From Stygiobacter electus (lineage in GTDB: Bacteria > Bacteroidota > Ignavibacteria > Ignavibacteriales > Melioribacteraceae): DNA of 64,000 nt. The stretch covers positions 124,001-188,000 of the forward strand of contig JARGDL010000003.1 in the NCBI GenBank assembly GCA_029210465.1, read 5' to 3'. Positions 34,025 through 42,856 of the stretch are shown piece by piece (position 1 is the first letter of the stretch; the number at the start of each line of letters is the position of its first letter). Below the pieces are notes generated by a model. That model was not told the DNA's origin. It ran no database searches and saw nothing but the letters and a program-made list of their open reading frames with translations. The translations under genes and the position numbers were made by a program.

Positions 34025-35630
34025 CTTCGTGCATCCAAGCGTTTATTAGTTTTGCTGCATCCATTGGATTTTTAGTTACGTAGTTAATAATTCTTTCTTG
34101 TTGTTGTTTTTTAACCAAAGCGTCTTCACTTATTTCATCTTCAATATCACCCATTGGTACTAACATTTTCTTTTTCTTAGCGGCGGCAATAGCGGCTGTA
34201 GCTTTTGGTTCTTGATTGGAACCGCTCGTTATAGACCCAACAGGCATTGATTCCATTGCATAATTTCCAGTGTTAACAGTTCCAATTACAATTCTTTCTG
34301 TTTTTAATTTTTTCATTAAACTTTTAAGTACGAACAAAGATGCAACAATAGCAACAACAATAAATATTAGATTTATCATTTCGTTTGTATTTGGCATTGA
34401 TGCTGTTCCAGCTTCTTCAATTGTGTTTTCGAGTGTTTTTGTTTCAAATGGAATGTTAACTATTGAAAATTGGTCATTACGAATTGGATCAACACCAACA
34501 GCATTTTTAACTATTTCTTCTAATTTTTTCACTTGATCTGTTGGTCGTGGCTCATAAATAATTTCTGTTTTATCACCTTTCTTTACTTCTTTCGGAATGT
34601 CATTTATTACAACAGCAACACTTAATCTTTTAATATTGCCGCTTCCTTCAACTACTCGTTGAATAGTTTTGCTTGTTTCATAATTAGTTATTGAATTTTC
34701 ATTTGAAGCTGCCGTCGAATCTGCGTTTTGTTTTCCTGTATTATTTACCTTTACTGTATTTTCACTTACAACTACTTGAGATTCAGGGTCATACTGCTCC
34801 ATTGTTTTTTCAACCTGATCAAAATTTAAATCGGCATTTACTTGAACCATTGCATTTCCATATCCAACTACGTTATCAAGAATTGCTTGAGCTTTTTCAA
34901 CCAAATATTTTTCAACTGATTTTTTTATTTCATATTGTTTTGAAGATGCTAATGCAAGTGGTCCATCATCTGTTTCTGTGTTTAATATTCTTCCTTTAGT
35001 ATCAATAATTGAAACCTTTGAAGCTTGTAATCCTTCAACACTTCCAGTTAAAAGATTAACTATTGCTTCAATATTTTCTTTTGGCGGCGTTGAATTGTTT
35101 TTTAATTTCAAAACTACAGAAGCAGTTGGTTGTTTTTCTTCTTCTTTGAATAAAGATTTTTGAGGAATAACAATATGAACACGCGCCGCAAGAACTCCAT
35201 CCTGTTGTTGAATTGTTCTTGAAAGTTCACCTTCTAATGCGCGTTTATAATTCAATTTTTGCATGAACTCTGACATTCCCATAGTGGATTTATCAAATAT
35301 TTCGTAACCAATTACACCACTGCTTGGAATCCCTTTCGATGCGAGTGCTAATCTTAGTTCATAAACTTTTTCTCTTTGGACTTTAATTGTTTGTCCATTA
35401 TCATCAAGTTTATAAACAATTTTTTGGCCGCTTAAATATTCAACAACTTTAGCTGCGTCTTCTTGTGATAGATTTGAATAAAGTGTTGAATATGTTGGTT
35501 CGTTAAGAACAAAGATTAACAATGTAAGTAAAGCAAGTGTTGTTATAACACTGACGCCTAGCATTATTTTTTGTTTGGGATTCAATTTTCCCAAAATACC
35601 AAAGAATGCTTGTAATGGATTTGTGTTCAT
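34014..35630 (-). CDS. fliF: Flagellar MS-ring protein FliF
   Basis: Inner-membrane ring on which the basal body is built. 538 residues with two membrane helices (about 21-43 and 433-452) flanking a large periplasmic part with the YscJ-like domain (YSTLYSNLSQEDAAKVVEYL, ALEGELSRTIQQQDGV, ARVHIVIP). The C-terminal tail ends in the FliG-binding stretch (NAWMHEDEI). Confidence 0.96.
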   Translation of the reverse strand: MNTNPLQAFFGILGKLNPKQKIMLGVSVITTLALLTLLIFVLNEPTYSTLYSNLSQEDAAKVVEYLSGQKIVYKLDDNGQTIKVQREKVYELRLALASKGIPSSGVIGYEIFDKSTMGMSEFMQKLNYKRALEGELSRTIQQQDGVLAARVHIVIPQKSLFKEEEKQPTASVVLKLKNNSTPPKENIEAIVNLLTGSVEGLQASKVSIIDTKGRILNTETDDGPLALASSKQYEIKKSVEKYLVEKAQAILDNVVGYGNAMVQVNADLNFDQVEKTMEQYDPESQVVVSENTVKVNNTGKQNADSTAASNENSITNYETSKTIQRVVEGSGNIKRLSVAVVINDIPKEVKKGDKTEIIYEPRPTDQVKKLEEIVKNAVGVDPIRNDQFSIVNIPFETKTLENTIEEAGTASMPNTNEMINLIFIVVAIVASLFVLKSLMKKLKTERIVIGTVNTGNYAMESMPVGSITSGSNQEPKATAAIAAAKKKKMLVPMGDIEDEISEDALVKKQQQERIINYVTKNPMDAAKLINAWMHEDEI

Positions 35631-35632
35631 AA

Positions 35633-35923
35633 TTAAACTGGAATCCTTGTTAATTCTTTAAACATATCAATTGCTTTGTTTCTTATTTCCATTAAAAGTT
35701 CAAGATTAGTTTTGGCTTTTTCGCCAGCTATCATTACTTCATGAAGTTCAACTCCATTTCCGCTTACAAAATCCTGAATTGCTTTTTGAGATTCTTGTTG
35801 AGAATCATTAACTGTTTTAATTAATTCTGTTAAAGCATTTCCAAAATTTTCTGTCCCCACATTTTTATTTTTTTCGGGTTGAAGCGGTGATGGTAATTGA
35901 ATTCCAAATCCTTCTATTTTCAT
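35633..35923 (-). CDS. fliE: Hook-basal body protein FliE
   Basis: Rod-MS-ring adaptor. C-terminal half carries the FliE pattern VMIAGEKAKTNLELLMEIRNKAIDMFKELTRIPV, which matches the family EANLAfqlmlqvRNKlveAYqEimrMqv. The frame extends 6 codons upstream, but the ATG at 35923 has GAGG at good distance (96 residues). It sits 2 bp before fliF. Confidence 0.93.
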   Translation of the reverse strand: MKIEGFGIQLPSPLQPEKNKNVGTENFGNALTELIKTVNDSQQESQKAIQDFVSGNGVELHEVMIAGEKAKTNLELLMEIRNKAIDMFKELTRIPV

Positions 35924-35924
35924 A

Positions 35925-36152
35925 TTAACCTCTTTTGTCAAAAAGTGAACCTACATGCAAGCCGGAAACTTTACCTTTTGCATTGTAAAATTGATAATTC
36001 ATTACTTCTTCTTTTTTAGCTGGATATAAATCTGAGAAAAATTTTTTTTCATCATTTGTTATTACTTTGTTTTCAACTTGACGGTTTTCATTACTTACAT
36101 GTTTTACATAAGGTGTAGAATAGTTACCAATTACATTTGTATTAATTTTCAT
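35925..36152 (-). CDS. Small unknown protein between flgC and fliE
   Basis: A 75-residue soluble, polar protein with no recognisable family (KINTNVIGNYSTPYVKHV at the start, KGKVSGLHVGSLFDKRG at the end). It is tightly packed, 1 bp after flgC and 1 bp before the fliE ATG, so it is cotranscribed with rod genes and probably real. By position it could be an exported rod or adaptor component, or a chaperone. That is inference only. Confidence 0.6.
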   Translation of the reverse strand: MKINTNVIGNYSTPYVKHVSNENRQVENKVITNDEKKFFSDLYPAKKEEVMNYQFYNAKGKVSGLHVGSLFDKRG

Positions 36153-36153
36153 T

Positions 36154-36657
36154 TTATATCTCCAAAGAATCTTTTGCCAATTGTTTAGCAGAGTTTAATG
36201 CTTGAAGGTTTGCTTCGTAGCTTCTTGTTGCAGCAATCATTTCAACCATTTCATTAATTACATTAACGTTAGACATTTCAACATAACCATCTTTGTTTGC
36301 ATCTGGATGTTCGGGCATGTAAATAATATCGCCGGGTTTATCATCAACCAATTCGTTTAATTTTGCTTTTCCTTGATCAGCTTCAATTTTAAGCTCTTCA
36401 GGTAATTGAATATTTGAAATGTGATTTGGATTTGTTGTGTTGAGTCTTATTGTTTTTGCTTCAAGGGAAAGATTGTTTGCAAAGTTATTTTTTTCAACTT
36501 CAACTTTTAAGAATTTTCTTCTATAAGGTTCACCATTTTCTGTACGAACACTATCAGCATTTGCAATATTTTGGGAAATGAGATCCATTTTTTTTCGTTG
36601 GATGCTCATTCCTTTTGCACTAAAATTTAAACCAAAAAGACTTCCACCAATTTTCAT
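36154..36657 (-). CDS. flgC: Flagellar proximal rod protein FlgC
   Basis: Rod subunit of 167 residues. N-terminal KKMDLISQNIANADSVRTENGEPYRRK and C-terminal VNVINEMVEMIAATRSYEANLQALN are family signatures. It overlaps flgB by 4 nt. Confidence 0.95.
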   Translation of the reverse strand: MKIGGSLFGLNFSAKGMSIQRKKMDLISQNIANADSVRTENGEPYRRKFLKVEVEKNNFANNLSLEAKTIRLNTTNPNHISNIQLPEELKIEADQGKAKLNELVDDKPGDIIYMPEHPDANKDGYVEMSNVNVINEMVEMIAATRSYEANLQALNSAKQLAKDSLEI

Positions 36658-37046
36658 CCTACACCTCCACCTTTTATTACCTTTTGAAGAGTTTTGTAAT
36701 AATCTCCAACTTTACGAGAAGCAAATTTGAAGCGTAAAGTGTTTTCAGCAAGTTCACTCATTTCTCTTTCTATATTAACATTGTTAATTCCAGAATCCAT
36801 TTCTTCAGTTTTATCTTCTATGTATTCAAACTTTTTTGATTCTTCAGGATCAATTTGTATATCAAGATGTTTCTCATTTGTTTTTTTAAGAAGTGAGCCG
36901 GTAGATTCTTGTAAAATATCTTTGAACACAACATCTTGACGTCGATAATTTTCAGTACCGATGTTGGCAATATTTTTTGCAATTACTTTGTTTTTCTCTG
37001 TGCAATAATCAAGAAGATTAGTTAATAATTTTATTGATGATGGCAT
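36654..37046 (-). CDS. flgB: Flagellar proximal rod protein FlgB
   Basis: Rod subunit of 130 residues. N-terminal EKNKVIAKNIANIGTENYRRQDVVFKD and C-terminal NVNIEREMSELAENTLRFKFASR are typical. First gene of the unit running to flgE, 28 bp downstream of a sigma-54 promoter. Confidence 0.95.
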   Translation of the reverse strand: MPSSIKLLTNLLDYCTEKNKVIAKNIANIGTENYRRQDVVFKDILQESTGSLLKKTNEKHLDIQIDPEESKKFEYIEDKTEEMDSGINNVNIEREMSELAENTLRFKFASRKVGDYYKTLQKVIKGGGVG

Positions 37047-37053
37047 TTTAACC

Positions 37054-37069
37054 TTTCACTTTTGTGAAA
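37054..37069. promoter_or_regulatory. Perfect inverted repeat at the flgB transcript start
   Basis: TTTCAC-TTTT-GTGAAA, centred about on the predicted start (37065) of the flgB transcript and 8 bp from the ATG. It could be an operator or a 5' stem-loop. Confidence 0.5.
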
Positions 37070-37074
37070 TTAAT

Positions 37075-37090
37075 TGCCAAATTAATGCCA
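37075..37090 (-). promoter_or_regulatory. Sigma-54 promoter of the flgB operon
   Basis: Minus-strand TGGCATTAATTTGGCA: intact -24 block TGGCA, -12 block TGGCA in place of TTGCA, GG and GC 10 nt apart. Predicted start near 37065. Confidence 0.78.
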
Positions 37091-37140
37091 TTAAAAAAGT
37101 GTTAGAAAACTGATTGATTAAGAATTTAAGATGATAAAAT

Positions 37141-37157
37141 TTGGCTAAAATTAGCCA
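37141..37157. promoter_or_regulatory. Putative activator-binding element of the flgB operon
   Basis: TTGGCTAAAATTAGCCA, a perfect inverted repeat apart from its central base pairs, centred about 84 bp upstream of the predicted sigma-54 start. This is the best copy of a 17-bp element found near five sigma-54 sites in the window. Confidence 0.65.
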
Positions 37158-37171
37158 GATGTTTAACAAAA

Positions 37172-37204
37172 AACCCCGACAAGATTTGTCGAGGTTAATT
37201 TTTT
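37172..37204 (-). terminator. Terminator of the chemotaxis operon
   Basis: An 11-bp stem (AACCCCGACAA with TTGTCGAGGTT, one mismatch) with runs of A before and T after, so it can work on both strands. It lies 22 bp past the stop of the CxC protein gene. Confidence 0.85.
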
Positions 37205-37225
37205 CACATTTTGTTATTTTATTAG

Positions 37226-37468
37226 TTATTCAGAATAGTCTAGAATGATTGATTTAGTTTGTCCGCAAGAGCAAACGAATTTAATTTCCTTGAGATTATC
37301 ATTAGCGTCTTTTTTAAGAAGTATACGAACACCATCGAGATCATCTTCGCAGGAAATTTTTGCTTTGCCTGTTACTTCAATATCTTCAGCTTTTAAGAGA
37401 TTCCCTGTTTTTGATTTGTTTTTTGTAAAAATATCTTTAAAGAGCGCATCTTCAAATTGATTAGCCAT
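37226..37468 (-). CDS. Small CxC protein at the end of the chemotaxis operon
   Basis: An 80-residue soluble protein with one early Cys (KISCEDD) and a C-terminal IKFVCSCGQTKSIILDY. The CxCG plus upstream Cys could bind a metal, but a full four-ligand site is not evident. I do not recognise a named family. It follows cheB by 1 bp and ends at a terminator, so it is cotranscribed with chemotaxis genes. Confidence 0.6.
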   Translation of the reverse strand: MANQFEDALFKDIFTKNKSKTGNLLKAEDIEVTGKAKISCEDDLDGVRILLKKDANDNLKEIKFVCSCGQTKSIILDYSE

Positions 37469-37469
37469 T

Positions 37470-38543
37470 TTACACCACCACTTTGTTTATAACTTCTGAT
37501 ATTTTTTCAGCTGGTAAAATAACATCTGCTAAACCAGCTTCAACTATTGTTTTTGGCATTCCATAAACAACACAAGATTCTTCATCTTGTGCTATTGAAT
37601 AGCCATTTAAACTTTTTAATTTTTTAACTGCTTCGTAACCATCTTTTCCCATCCCGGTCATTATTACTCCAAGTGTGTACTTACCATAAACATCAATTGC
37701 TGAACTCATCATAACATCCACTGAAGGACGGTGAAGAGTATCGCTTGGTTCTGGTGTTATTTTTATGGATACATTATTTGGATTTACTCCTTTGAATTTC
37801 ATGTGCAATCCACCGGGTGCAATGTAAATAGTTCCATTTTTTACTTGTTCTCCATCTTCAGCTTCTTTAACAGGAATTTTACACAATCCATTTAATCTAT
37901 CAGCAAGAGATTTTGTAAACTTAGGCGGCATGTGTTGAACAATAAAAATTGGAATGTTAATATTTTCCGAAAGTAAAGGTAAAACTTTTTGAAGTGTAAA
38001 AGGTCCACCAGTTGAAATTCCAATTGCAATTGCACGATAACCAATTTTTGGTAAATCTGATAAATATGAAGTTACCCTTGGTTTAACTTCTGGTTTTGAG
38101 CTAATTGCTCTTATTCTATCAAGACGATTTTTAAGCAGTTTGGTTTTTGCAATTTCTTTTACTTTAGAAATTAAGTCATCTTTTATTTTAGTAATATTGA
38201 CACTAACGAATGACATTTCTTTTGGAATAAAATCAACTGCACCATATTCCAAAGCTTTTAAAGTTGCTTGAGCTCCTTCGGTTGTTAGTGAAGAAACCAT
38301 AATAACAGAAGTTGGACATTCTACCATAATTTTTTTAAGAGCAGTTAGTCCATCCATTATTGGCATTTCTATATCAAGTGTTATAATATCGGGACGTAAT
38401 TTATCCGCAAGTTCAACACCCTCTTGCCCATTACGTGCAGTACCAATAACAGAAATTCCTGGATCACTTTCTAACATTATAGAAAGAGATTTTCTCATAA
38501 ATGCAGAATCGTCAACTATTAAAACAGAAATTTTGTCTTTCAA
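37470..38543 (-). CDS. cheB: Chemotaxis methylesterase/deamidase CheB
   Basis: Removes methyl groups from chemoreceptors, giving adaptation. 357 residues. Receiver domain with Asp57 (DIITLDIEMP) and Lys in DFIPKE, then the esterase with Ser in AIGISTGGP, His in VQHMPPKFT and Asp in MTGMGKDG, the complete triad. It overlaps cheA by 4 nt. Confidence 0.96.
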   Translation of the reverse strand: MKDKISVLIVDDSAFMRKSLSIMLESDPGISVIGTARNGQEGVELADKLRPDIITLDIEMPIMDGLTALKKIMVECPTSVIMVSSLTTEGAQATLKALEYGAVDFIPKEMSFVSVNITKIKDDLISKVKEIAKTKLLKNRLDRIRAISSKPEVKPRVTSYLSDLPKIGYRAIAIGISTGGPFTLQKVLPLLSENINIPIFIVQHMPPKFTKSLADRLNGLCKIPVKEAEDGEQVKNGTIYIAPGGLHMKFKGVNPNNVSIKITPEPSDTLHRPSVDVMMSSAIDVYGKYTLGVIMTGMGKDGYEAVKKLKSLNGYSIAQDEESCVVYGMPKTIVEAGLADVILPAEKISEVINKVVV

Positions 38544-40414
38544 GAATATTGTTCCAATTTATTGAATAATTCATGTAAATCTAAAATCATTACTACTGTT
38601 CCATCTCCCATAATTGTAGAACCAGCTATACCATTAATTTTACCTAGATAAGAACCAAGAGACTTAATTACAACTTCTTGTTGCCCGATTAATTCGTCAA
38701 CTTTAATTCCATATCTTTTTTCTGCAATACCAACTTCAACTACATATTGCCATCCATTATTACTTTCTCGTCTTCCATTCATTTTACCTTTTAATAATTC
38801 ATTTATTGACACTAATGGAAGAACTGAATCTCGAACTTGAATTACTTCCCTTCCTTTGATTGAATAAATTTGTTCAGCATCAACTCGTAAAACCTCTACT
38901 ACTGAGCCAAGTGGAATGACTAATGTTTCTTGATTTGCCTTTACAATCATACCTGAAATTATTGCAAGAGTTAAAGGAAGTTTAATTTCAATTTTTGTCC
39001 CTTGTCCTACTTCAGATTCAATGTTAATAATGCCTCGAAGTTTTGTAACATTAGTTTTTACTACATCCATTCCAACGCCGCGTCCAGAAACATTAGAAAC
39101 TTTTTCTGCGGTTGAAAATCCTGGAAGGAAAATCAAATTCATTGCTTCTTGCTTTGATAATTCTTTTGCTTTCTCTTTTGTAATTAATCCTTTTGAAATT
39201 GCTTTTTCTTTTATGAAATCTACGTTTAATCCTTTACCATCATCTTGTATTGTAATTACAATATTGTTACCCAATTGTTCAGCAGAAAGGATTACTGTTC
39301 CTTTTGGATTTTTGCCAGCTTTAATTCTTACTTCTGGCTTTTCAACCCCATGATCCACAGCGTTTCTAATTAAATGCACTAATGGATCATTTATTTCTTC
39401 AATTAAGTTTTTATCAACTTCTGTATCTTCACCACGAATTATTAGTTCGACTTCTTTATTTAAATCTTTGCAAAGGTCACGTACTAATCTTGGATAACGA
39501 TTAAAAATTTTTGCAATTTTAATCATTCTTAATTTCATTGAAACTAATTGTAACTCAGTTGTCATCAAATCAATTTGCTTTGTAACCTCTTCAAAGTCTT
39601 TTGTGAATTTATTGCCTTCAAATTCACGGGCAAATTGTGTATTAATTTGTGATAAACGATTTCTACCAAGAACTAATTCAGAAACAATATCTAAAAGTGA
39701 ATCAAGTCTATCTACATCAACACGGATTGTATTTTCTTTTGTCGCACTAGTTGATGCAGCTTTTTCTATTTTATCAACATTTTTAGCTTCAGATTTTAAT
39801 TCTTGATTTTGCTCATTATGTTTTTCATCAGTTTCATTTTCTGCAATAAATTCATCTGTTTTTCTTATATCTTTTTTTTCTTCGGATTCATTTAAATTTT
39901 TTAGTTCAATTTCTTTTTCTGCAATGTTATGAGTTTCTAAAATTGTATTTTGTTCTTCTACTTGCAGAATTTCTGTTTTAGCTTTTTGAGTTGATTCGAG
40001 ATTATTTAATAAGTTTTGCAAAACAGAACAAACATTTTCGGTATCAACATTTTCATTTTGTTCAGTTTCAATTTTTACAACTAATTCTTTGATTGTATCA
40101 AAAGCAAGTAAAATTCCATCCATCAATTCTGAATTAAGATTTGCTTCACCTTTACGAAGTTTATTTAGAATATCTTCACATTTGTGAGTAACTTCCGGCA
40201 AAGCTTCTAAACCAAGGAAACCGGATGTTCCTTTAATTGTATGAAAAGAACGGAAAATTTGGTTGAGAAGATCTTTATCATCAGGTTTTTTTTCTAATTC
40301 AATAAGATCTGTATCAAGTTTATCTAAAATTTCTTTTGTTTCTACGATAAAACTCTCAACAATTTCCTTCATTTCAGGATCAACGAGAGTTGGATTTTTT
40401 TCTGCTCTATTCAT
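38540..40414 (-). CDS. cheA: Chemotaxis histidine kinase CheA
   Basis: Kinase of the receptor array. 624 residues from the ATG at 40414, which lies 8 nt inside cheZ. A TTG at 40438 would add 8 codons, and neither start has a strong ribosome site. Domains: HPt with the phosphorylated His in FRSFHTIKGTSGFLG (about 58), a long acidic low-complexity linker (about 140-225) where a P2 domain would be and none is clear, P3 dimerisation, ATPase (LIRNAVDHGVEKP, DDGKGL, GRGVGMDVV), and a C-terminal CheW-like domain. Confidence 0.95.
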   Translation of the reverse strand: MNRAEKNPTLVDPEMKEIVESFIVETKEILDKLDTDLIELEKKPDDKDLLNQIFRSFHTIKGTSGFLGLEALPEVTHKCEDILNKLRKGEANLNSELMDGILLAFDTIKELVVKIETEQNENVDTENVCSVLQNLLNNLESTQKAKTEILQVEEQNTILETHNIAEKEIELKNLNESEEKKDIRKTDEFIAENETDEKHNEQNQELKSEAKNVDKIEKAASTSATKENTIRVDVDRLDSLLDIVSELVLGRNRLSQINTQFAREFEGNKFTKDFEEVTKQIDLMTTELQLVSMKLRMIKIAKIFNRYPRLVRDLCKDLNKEVELIIRGEDTEVDKNLIEEINDPLVHLIRNAVDHGVEKPEVRIKAGKNPKGTVILSAEQLGNNIVITIQDDGKGLNVDFIKEKAISKGLITKEKAKELSKQEAMNLIFLPGFSTAEKVSNVSGRGVGMDVVKTNVTKLRGIINIESEVGQGTKIEIKLPLTLAIISGMIVKANQETLVIPLGSVVEVLRVDAEQIYSIKGREVIQVRDSVLPLVSINELLKGKMNGRRESNNGWQYVVEVGIAEKRYGIKVDELIGQQEVVIKSLGSYLGKINGIAGSTIMGDGTVVMILDLHELFNKLEQYS

Positions 40415-41159
40415 TTTTATTCGAAAATAATTGATCAATTTCTTTTTGAGATTTTACTCCATTTGTTTGAGCGACTAATGAATCTGCTAATTTTTGAGAT
40501 TGATTATCTTTTACATAACGGGCATTTTCATTAAATGTTATCGATTCATGTTGCGAAGATGATTTATCAGATTCTCTTTCTTTCCCATTTAAGTCAAGTA
40601 ATAAACCAGAAAGTTTTTCTTGTATTGAATTTATTAAATGATTAACAGATGCTAGTTGTTGTGCGGTTATATCTTGAACTTGAAGAGCAATAGTAATATT
40701 CATTATACTTTCTTGAATTTTATTAGAGCTTGCATCAACAAAACATAATTCATCATCGAAGAGTGAATAAGAAAGGAACTCATCAATTTCATTATCGTTT
40801 TGATATTTTGATTTTAGCTTTTCAGCAAGTTCTTTTTGTTTTTGTAATCTATTTTTTAATTCGCTTGTTTTTGAGAAGATTGAATTAAGTTCATTGGAAA
40901 TTCCGTCAACAAGATCTAAAATTTCTGTAGTTGCCAATTCAGTAGCGTTTGAAACACTATGTAATTGATTCGTTGCTTTTGGAATTTTTGATGTACTTTC
41001 TGCAATTGATTTATTAACTGATTCAAGAAGAGGAACAGTATCTTGCATAAAGTTTAATATTTTTTGCAAAGTGGGAATTAGTTTCTGACCATATATAAAA
41101 AATGATTTAAGGTCGCCAAGTTTTTCAAAAAGTTTTTCCATGCTGTTTGTAAGCTCCAT
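40407..41159 (-). CDS. cheZ: CheY-phosphate phosphatase CheZ
   Basis: Helical protein of 250 residues. It carries the CheZ catalytic pattern DxxxQ in LQVQDITAQQL (Asp163, Gln167), matching the enterobacterial QDLTGQ, in a long helical hairpin. The C-terminal peptide SQKEIDQLFSN resembles the CheY-binding tail of CheZ and also the FliM N-terminus. Upstream it lies 11 bp from cheY and it is followed by cheA. Confidence 0.82.
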   Translation of the reverse strand: MELTNSMEKLFEKLGDLKSFFIYGQKLIPTLQKILNFMQDTVPLLESVNKSIAESTSKIPKATNQLHSVSNATELATTEILDLVDGISNELNSIFSKTSELKNRLQKQKELAEKLKSKYQNDNEIDEFLSYSLFDDELCFVDASSNKIQESIMNITIALQVQDITAQQLASVNHLINSIQEKLSGLLLDLNGKERESDKSSSQHESITFNENARYVKDNQSQKLADSLVAQTNGVKSQKEIDQLFSNKNE

Positions 41160-41170
41160 AATTGCCCTCG

Positions 41171-41554
41171 TTAAACATTTACTGTTGAAATTATTTGTTC
41201 AATTTTTTCTCTTAACACCTGTGGCGTAAATGGTTTTACAATGTAATTGTTTACTTTAGCATTAAGAGCTTCAATTATATCTTCTTTCATTCCACGAGTT
41301 GTAACCATAAGAACGGGCAGATTGGCAGTTTTGGGATTTGCACGAACTTGTTTAACTAATTCTAAGCCTGAAACATCAGGCATATTCCAATCTGTAATAA
41401 TAAAATTTATCGAATCATCACTATTTAATTTGATAAGAGCATCTCGACCATCGGCAGCTTCAACAAAATTTTCATGGCCAATTTGTTTAAGTGAATTCAT
41501 TACAATTCTTCTCATTGTAACCGAATCATCAACTACTAAAAATTTTAACGCCAT
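41171..41554 (-). CDS. cheY: Chemotaxis response regulator CheY (1)
   Basis: Single receiver domain of 127 residues: Asp9/Asp10, phospho-acceptor Asp55 in ITDWNMPDVSGLELV (nearly identical to classical CheY), Thr in VTTRGMKED, Lys in IVKPFT. The most likely ligand of FliM and CheZ. Confidence 0.94.
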   Translation of the reverse strand: MALKFLVVDDSVTMRRIVMNSLKQIGHENFVEAADGRDALIKLNSDDSINFIITDWNMPDVSGLELVKQVRANPKTANLPVLMVTTRGMKEDIIEALNAKVNNYIVKPFTPQVLREKIEQIISTVNV

Positions 41555-41564
41555 ATTAATACCT

Positions 41565-41930
41565 CTAATTTAAATATTTAGAAACTTCGTAAACTACTCT
41601 CTTAGGATCGAATGGTTTGACCAAGTAAGAATTTGCACCACTCTCCAATCCTTTTTGAATATCTTCAGTTGCACCCAAAGATGAGAGAACAATAATTGGT
41701 AAATCTTTATATGCATCATTTTTTCTTATTGACGAGATTAATTCAAATCCATCAACATTTGGCATGTTCAAATCTGTAATGACAAGATCAACTTTATTTT
41801 TAGGAAGTAATTCCATTGCCTCCATGCCGTCTGAGCAGGAAATAATTTCAAATCCTTTAACTGAAAGAGCAACTGAAACAAATTTTCTAATAGTAGGAGA
41901 ATCCTCTGCTACAAGTATTACCTTCTTCAT
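41565..41930 (-). CDS. Chemotaxis response regulator CheY-like (2)
   Basis: Second single receiver domain, 121 residues, with acceptor Asp53 in VITDLNMPNVDGFEL, Ser in VLSSLGATED and Lys in LVKPFD. The open frame extends 9 codons into cheR, but the ATG at 41930 has AGGAG upstream and starts the family N-terminus. It may act as a phosphate sink or a second output next to the true CheY. Confidence 0.9.
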   Translation of the reverse strand: MKKVILVAEDSPTIRKFVSVALSVKGFEIISCSDGMEAMELLPKNKVDLVITDLNMPNVDGFELISSIRKNDAYKDLPIIVLSSLGATEDIQKGLESGANSYLVKPFDPKRVVYEVSKYLN

Positions 41931-41937
41931 TTTTGTT

Positions 41938-42843
41938 TTACTCCTTTTTATACCCAACAGTATTTGGGAAACTTATTAGTTTAAAAGCTTTTGAAATTCC
42001 ATGTAAAGTTTCTGAATATCCTATAAATAAATATCCACCTTTATTGAGTGCATTATATAAATGAGAAACGACTTTAATCTTAGATGCTAAATCAAAATAG
42101 ATTAAAACATTTGCACAGAATATAACATCGAAGTTGTTCATTATTTTCATGGCAACATCATCATATAAGTTCATTACTTTAAATGAAGCCATTTTTTTTA
42201 TTTCGGGGATAACTTCATAATTACCATTTTGAACTACTTTGAAATATTTCTTTAAGTAATAAGGGGGAGTGTTTCTAATTGAATAATCTCTATAAACTGC
42301 TTGACTAGCTGTTTCAATAACTGCCGCATTAATATCGGTTCCTATTACTTCCAATTCAAAATTTGGGTAACGAGGTTTTATCAGATCCTGGAAAATCATT
42401 GCTGTTGAATATGCTTCTTCTCCAGATGAACTTGCAGCACTCCAAATTCTAATTTTATTTTTCCCCAAAGCTTGTTTTTGTTGAATTATTTCAGGTAAAA
42501 TAGTTTGTGCAAGTGCATCTAACTGCGGTTGATTTCTAAAGAAGAATGTTTCGTTTATTGTAATTGCTTCATAGAAATATTTTTTCTCGTTTTGTCCATT
42601 AGTGCCTAAACGAATTAAATCAAAATATTCTTCAAATGTTTTTAGTCCTAAGTAATTCATTCTTTTTTGTAGTCTGCTTTCAAGAAAATATTTTTTGTTA
42701 TCCTGAAAATAAATTCCTGTATTTTCATAAATATATTTCCTAATATTTTCAAACAAGGAAGCAGACATTACCACTGGTTTTGAACCAACAGCACTTGAAC
42801 CTTGAATTGCCCCAGCCAAATTGAAATTAAAAGTTGGATTCAT
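41938..42843 (-). CDS. cheR: Chemotaxis receptor methyltransferase CheR
   Basis: Adds methyl groups to chemoreceptors with S-adenosylmethionine. 301 residues. N-terminal helical domain (ENTGIYFQDNKKYFLESRLQKRM), SAM-binding core with RIWSAASSSGEEAYSTAM and VIGTDINAAVI, then FDVIFCANVLIYFD. No TPR region is attached. It lies 13 bp after the HEAT gene. Confidence 0.96.
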   Translation of the reverse strand: MNPTFNFNLAGAIQGSSAVGSKPVVMSASLFENIRKYIYENTGIYFQDNKKYFLESRLQKRMNYLGLKTFEEYFDLIRLGTNGQNEKKYFYEAITINETFFFRNQPQLDALAQTILPEIIQQKQALGKNKIRIWSAASSSGEEAYSTAMIFQDLIKPRYPNFELEVIGTDINAAVIETASQAVYRDYSIRNTPPYYLKKYFKVVQNGNYEVIPEIKKMASFKVMNLYDDVAMKIMNNFDVIFCANVLIYFDLASKIKVVSHLYNALNKGGYLFIGYSETLHGISKAFKLISFPNTVGYKKE

Positions 42844-42856
42844 TTTTTCTATAAAT

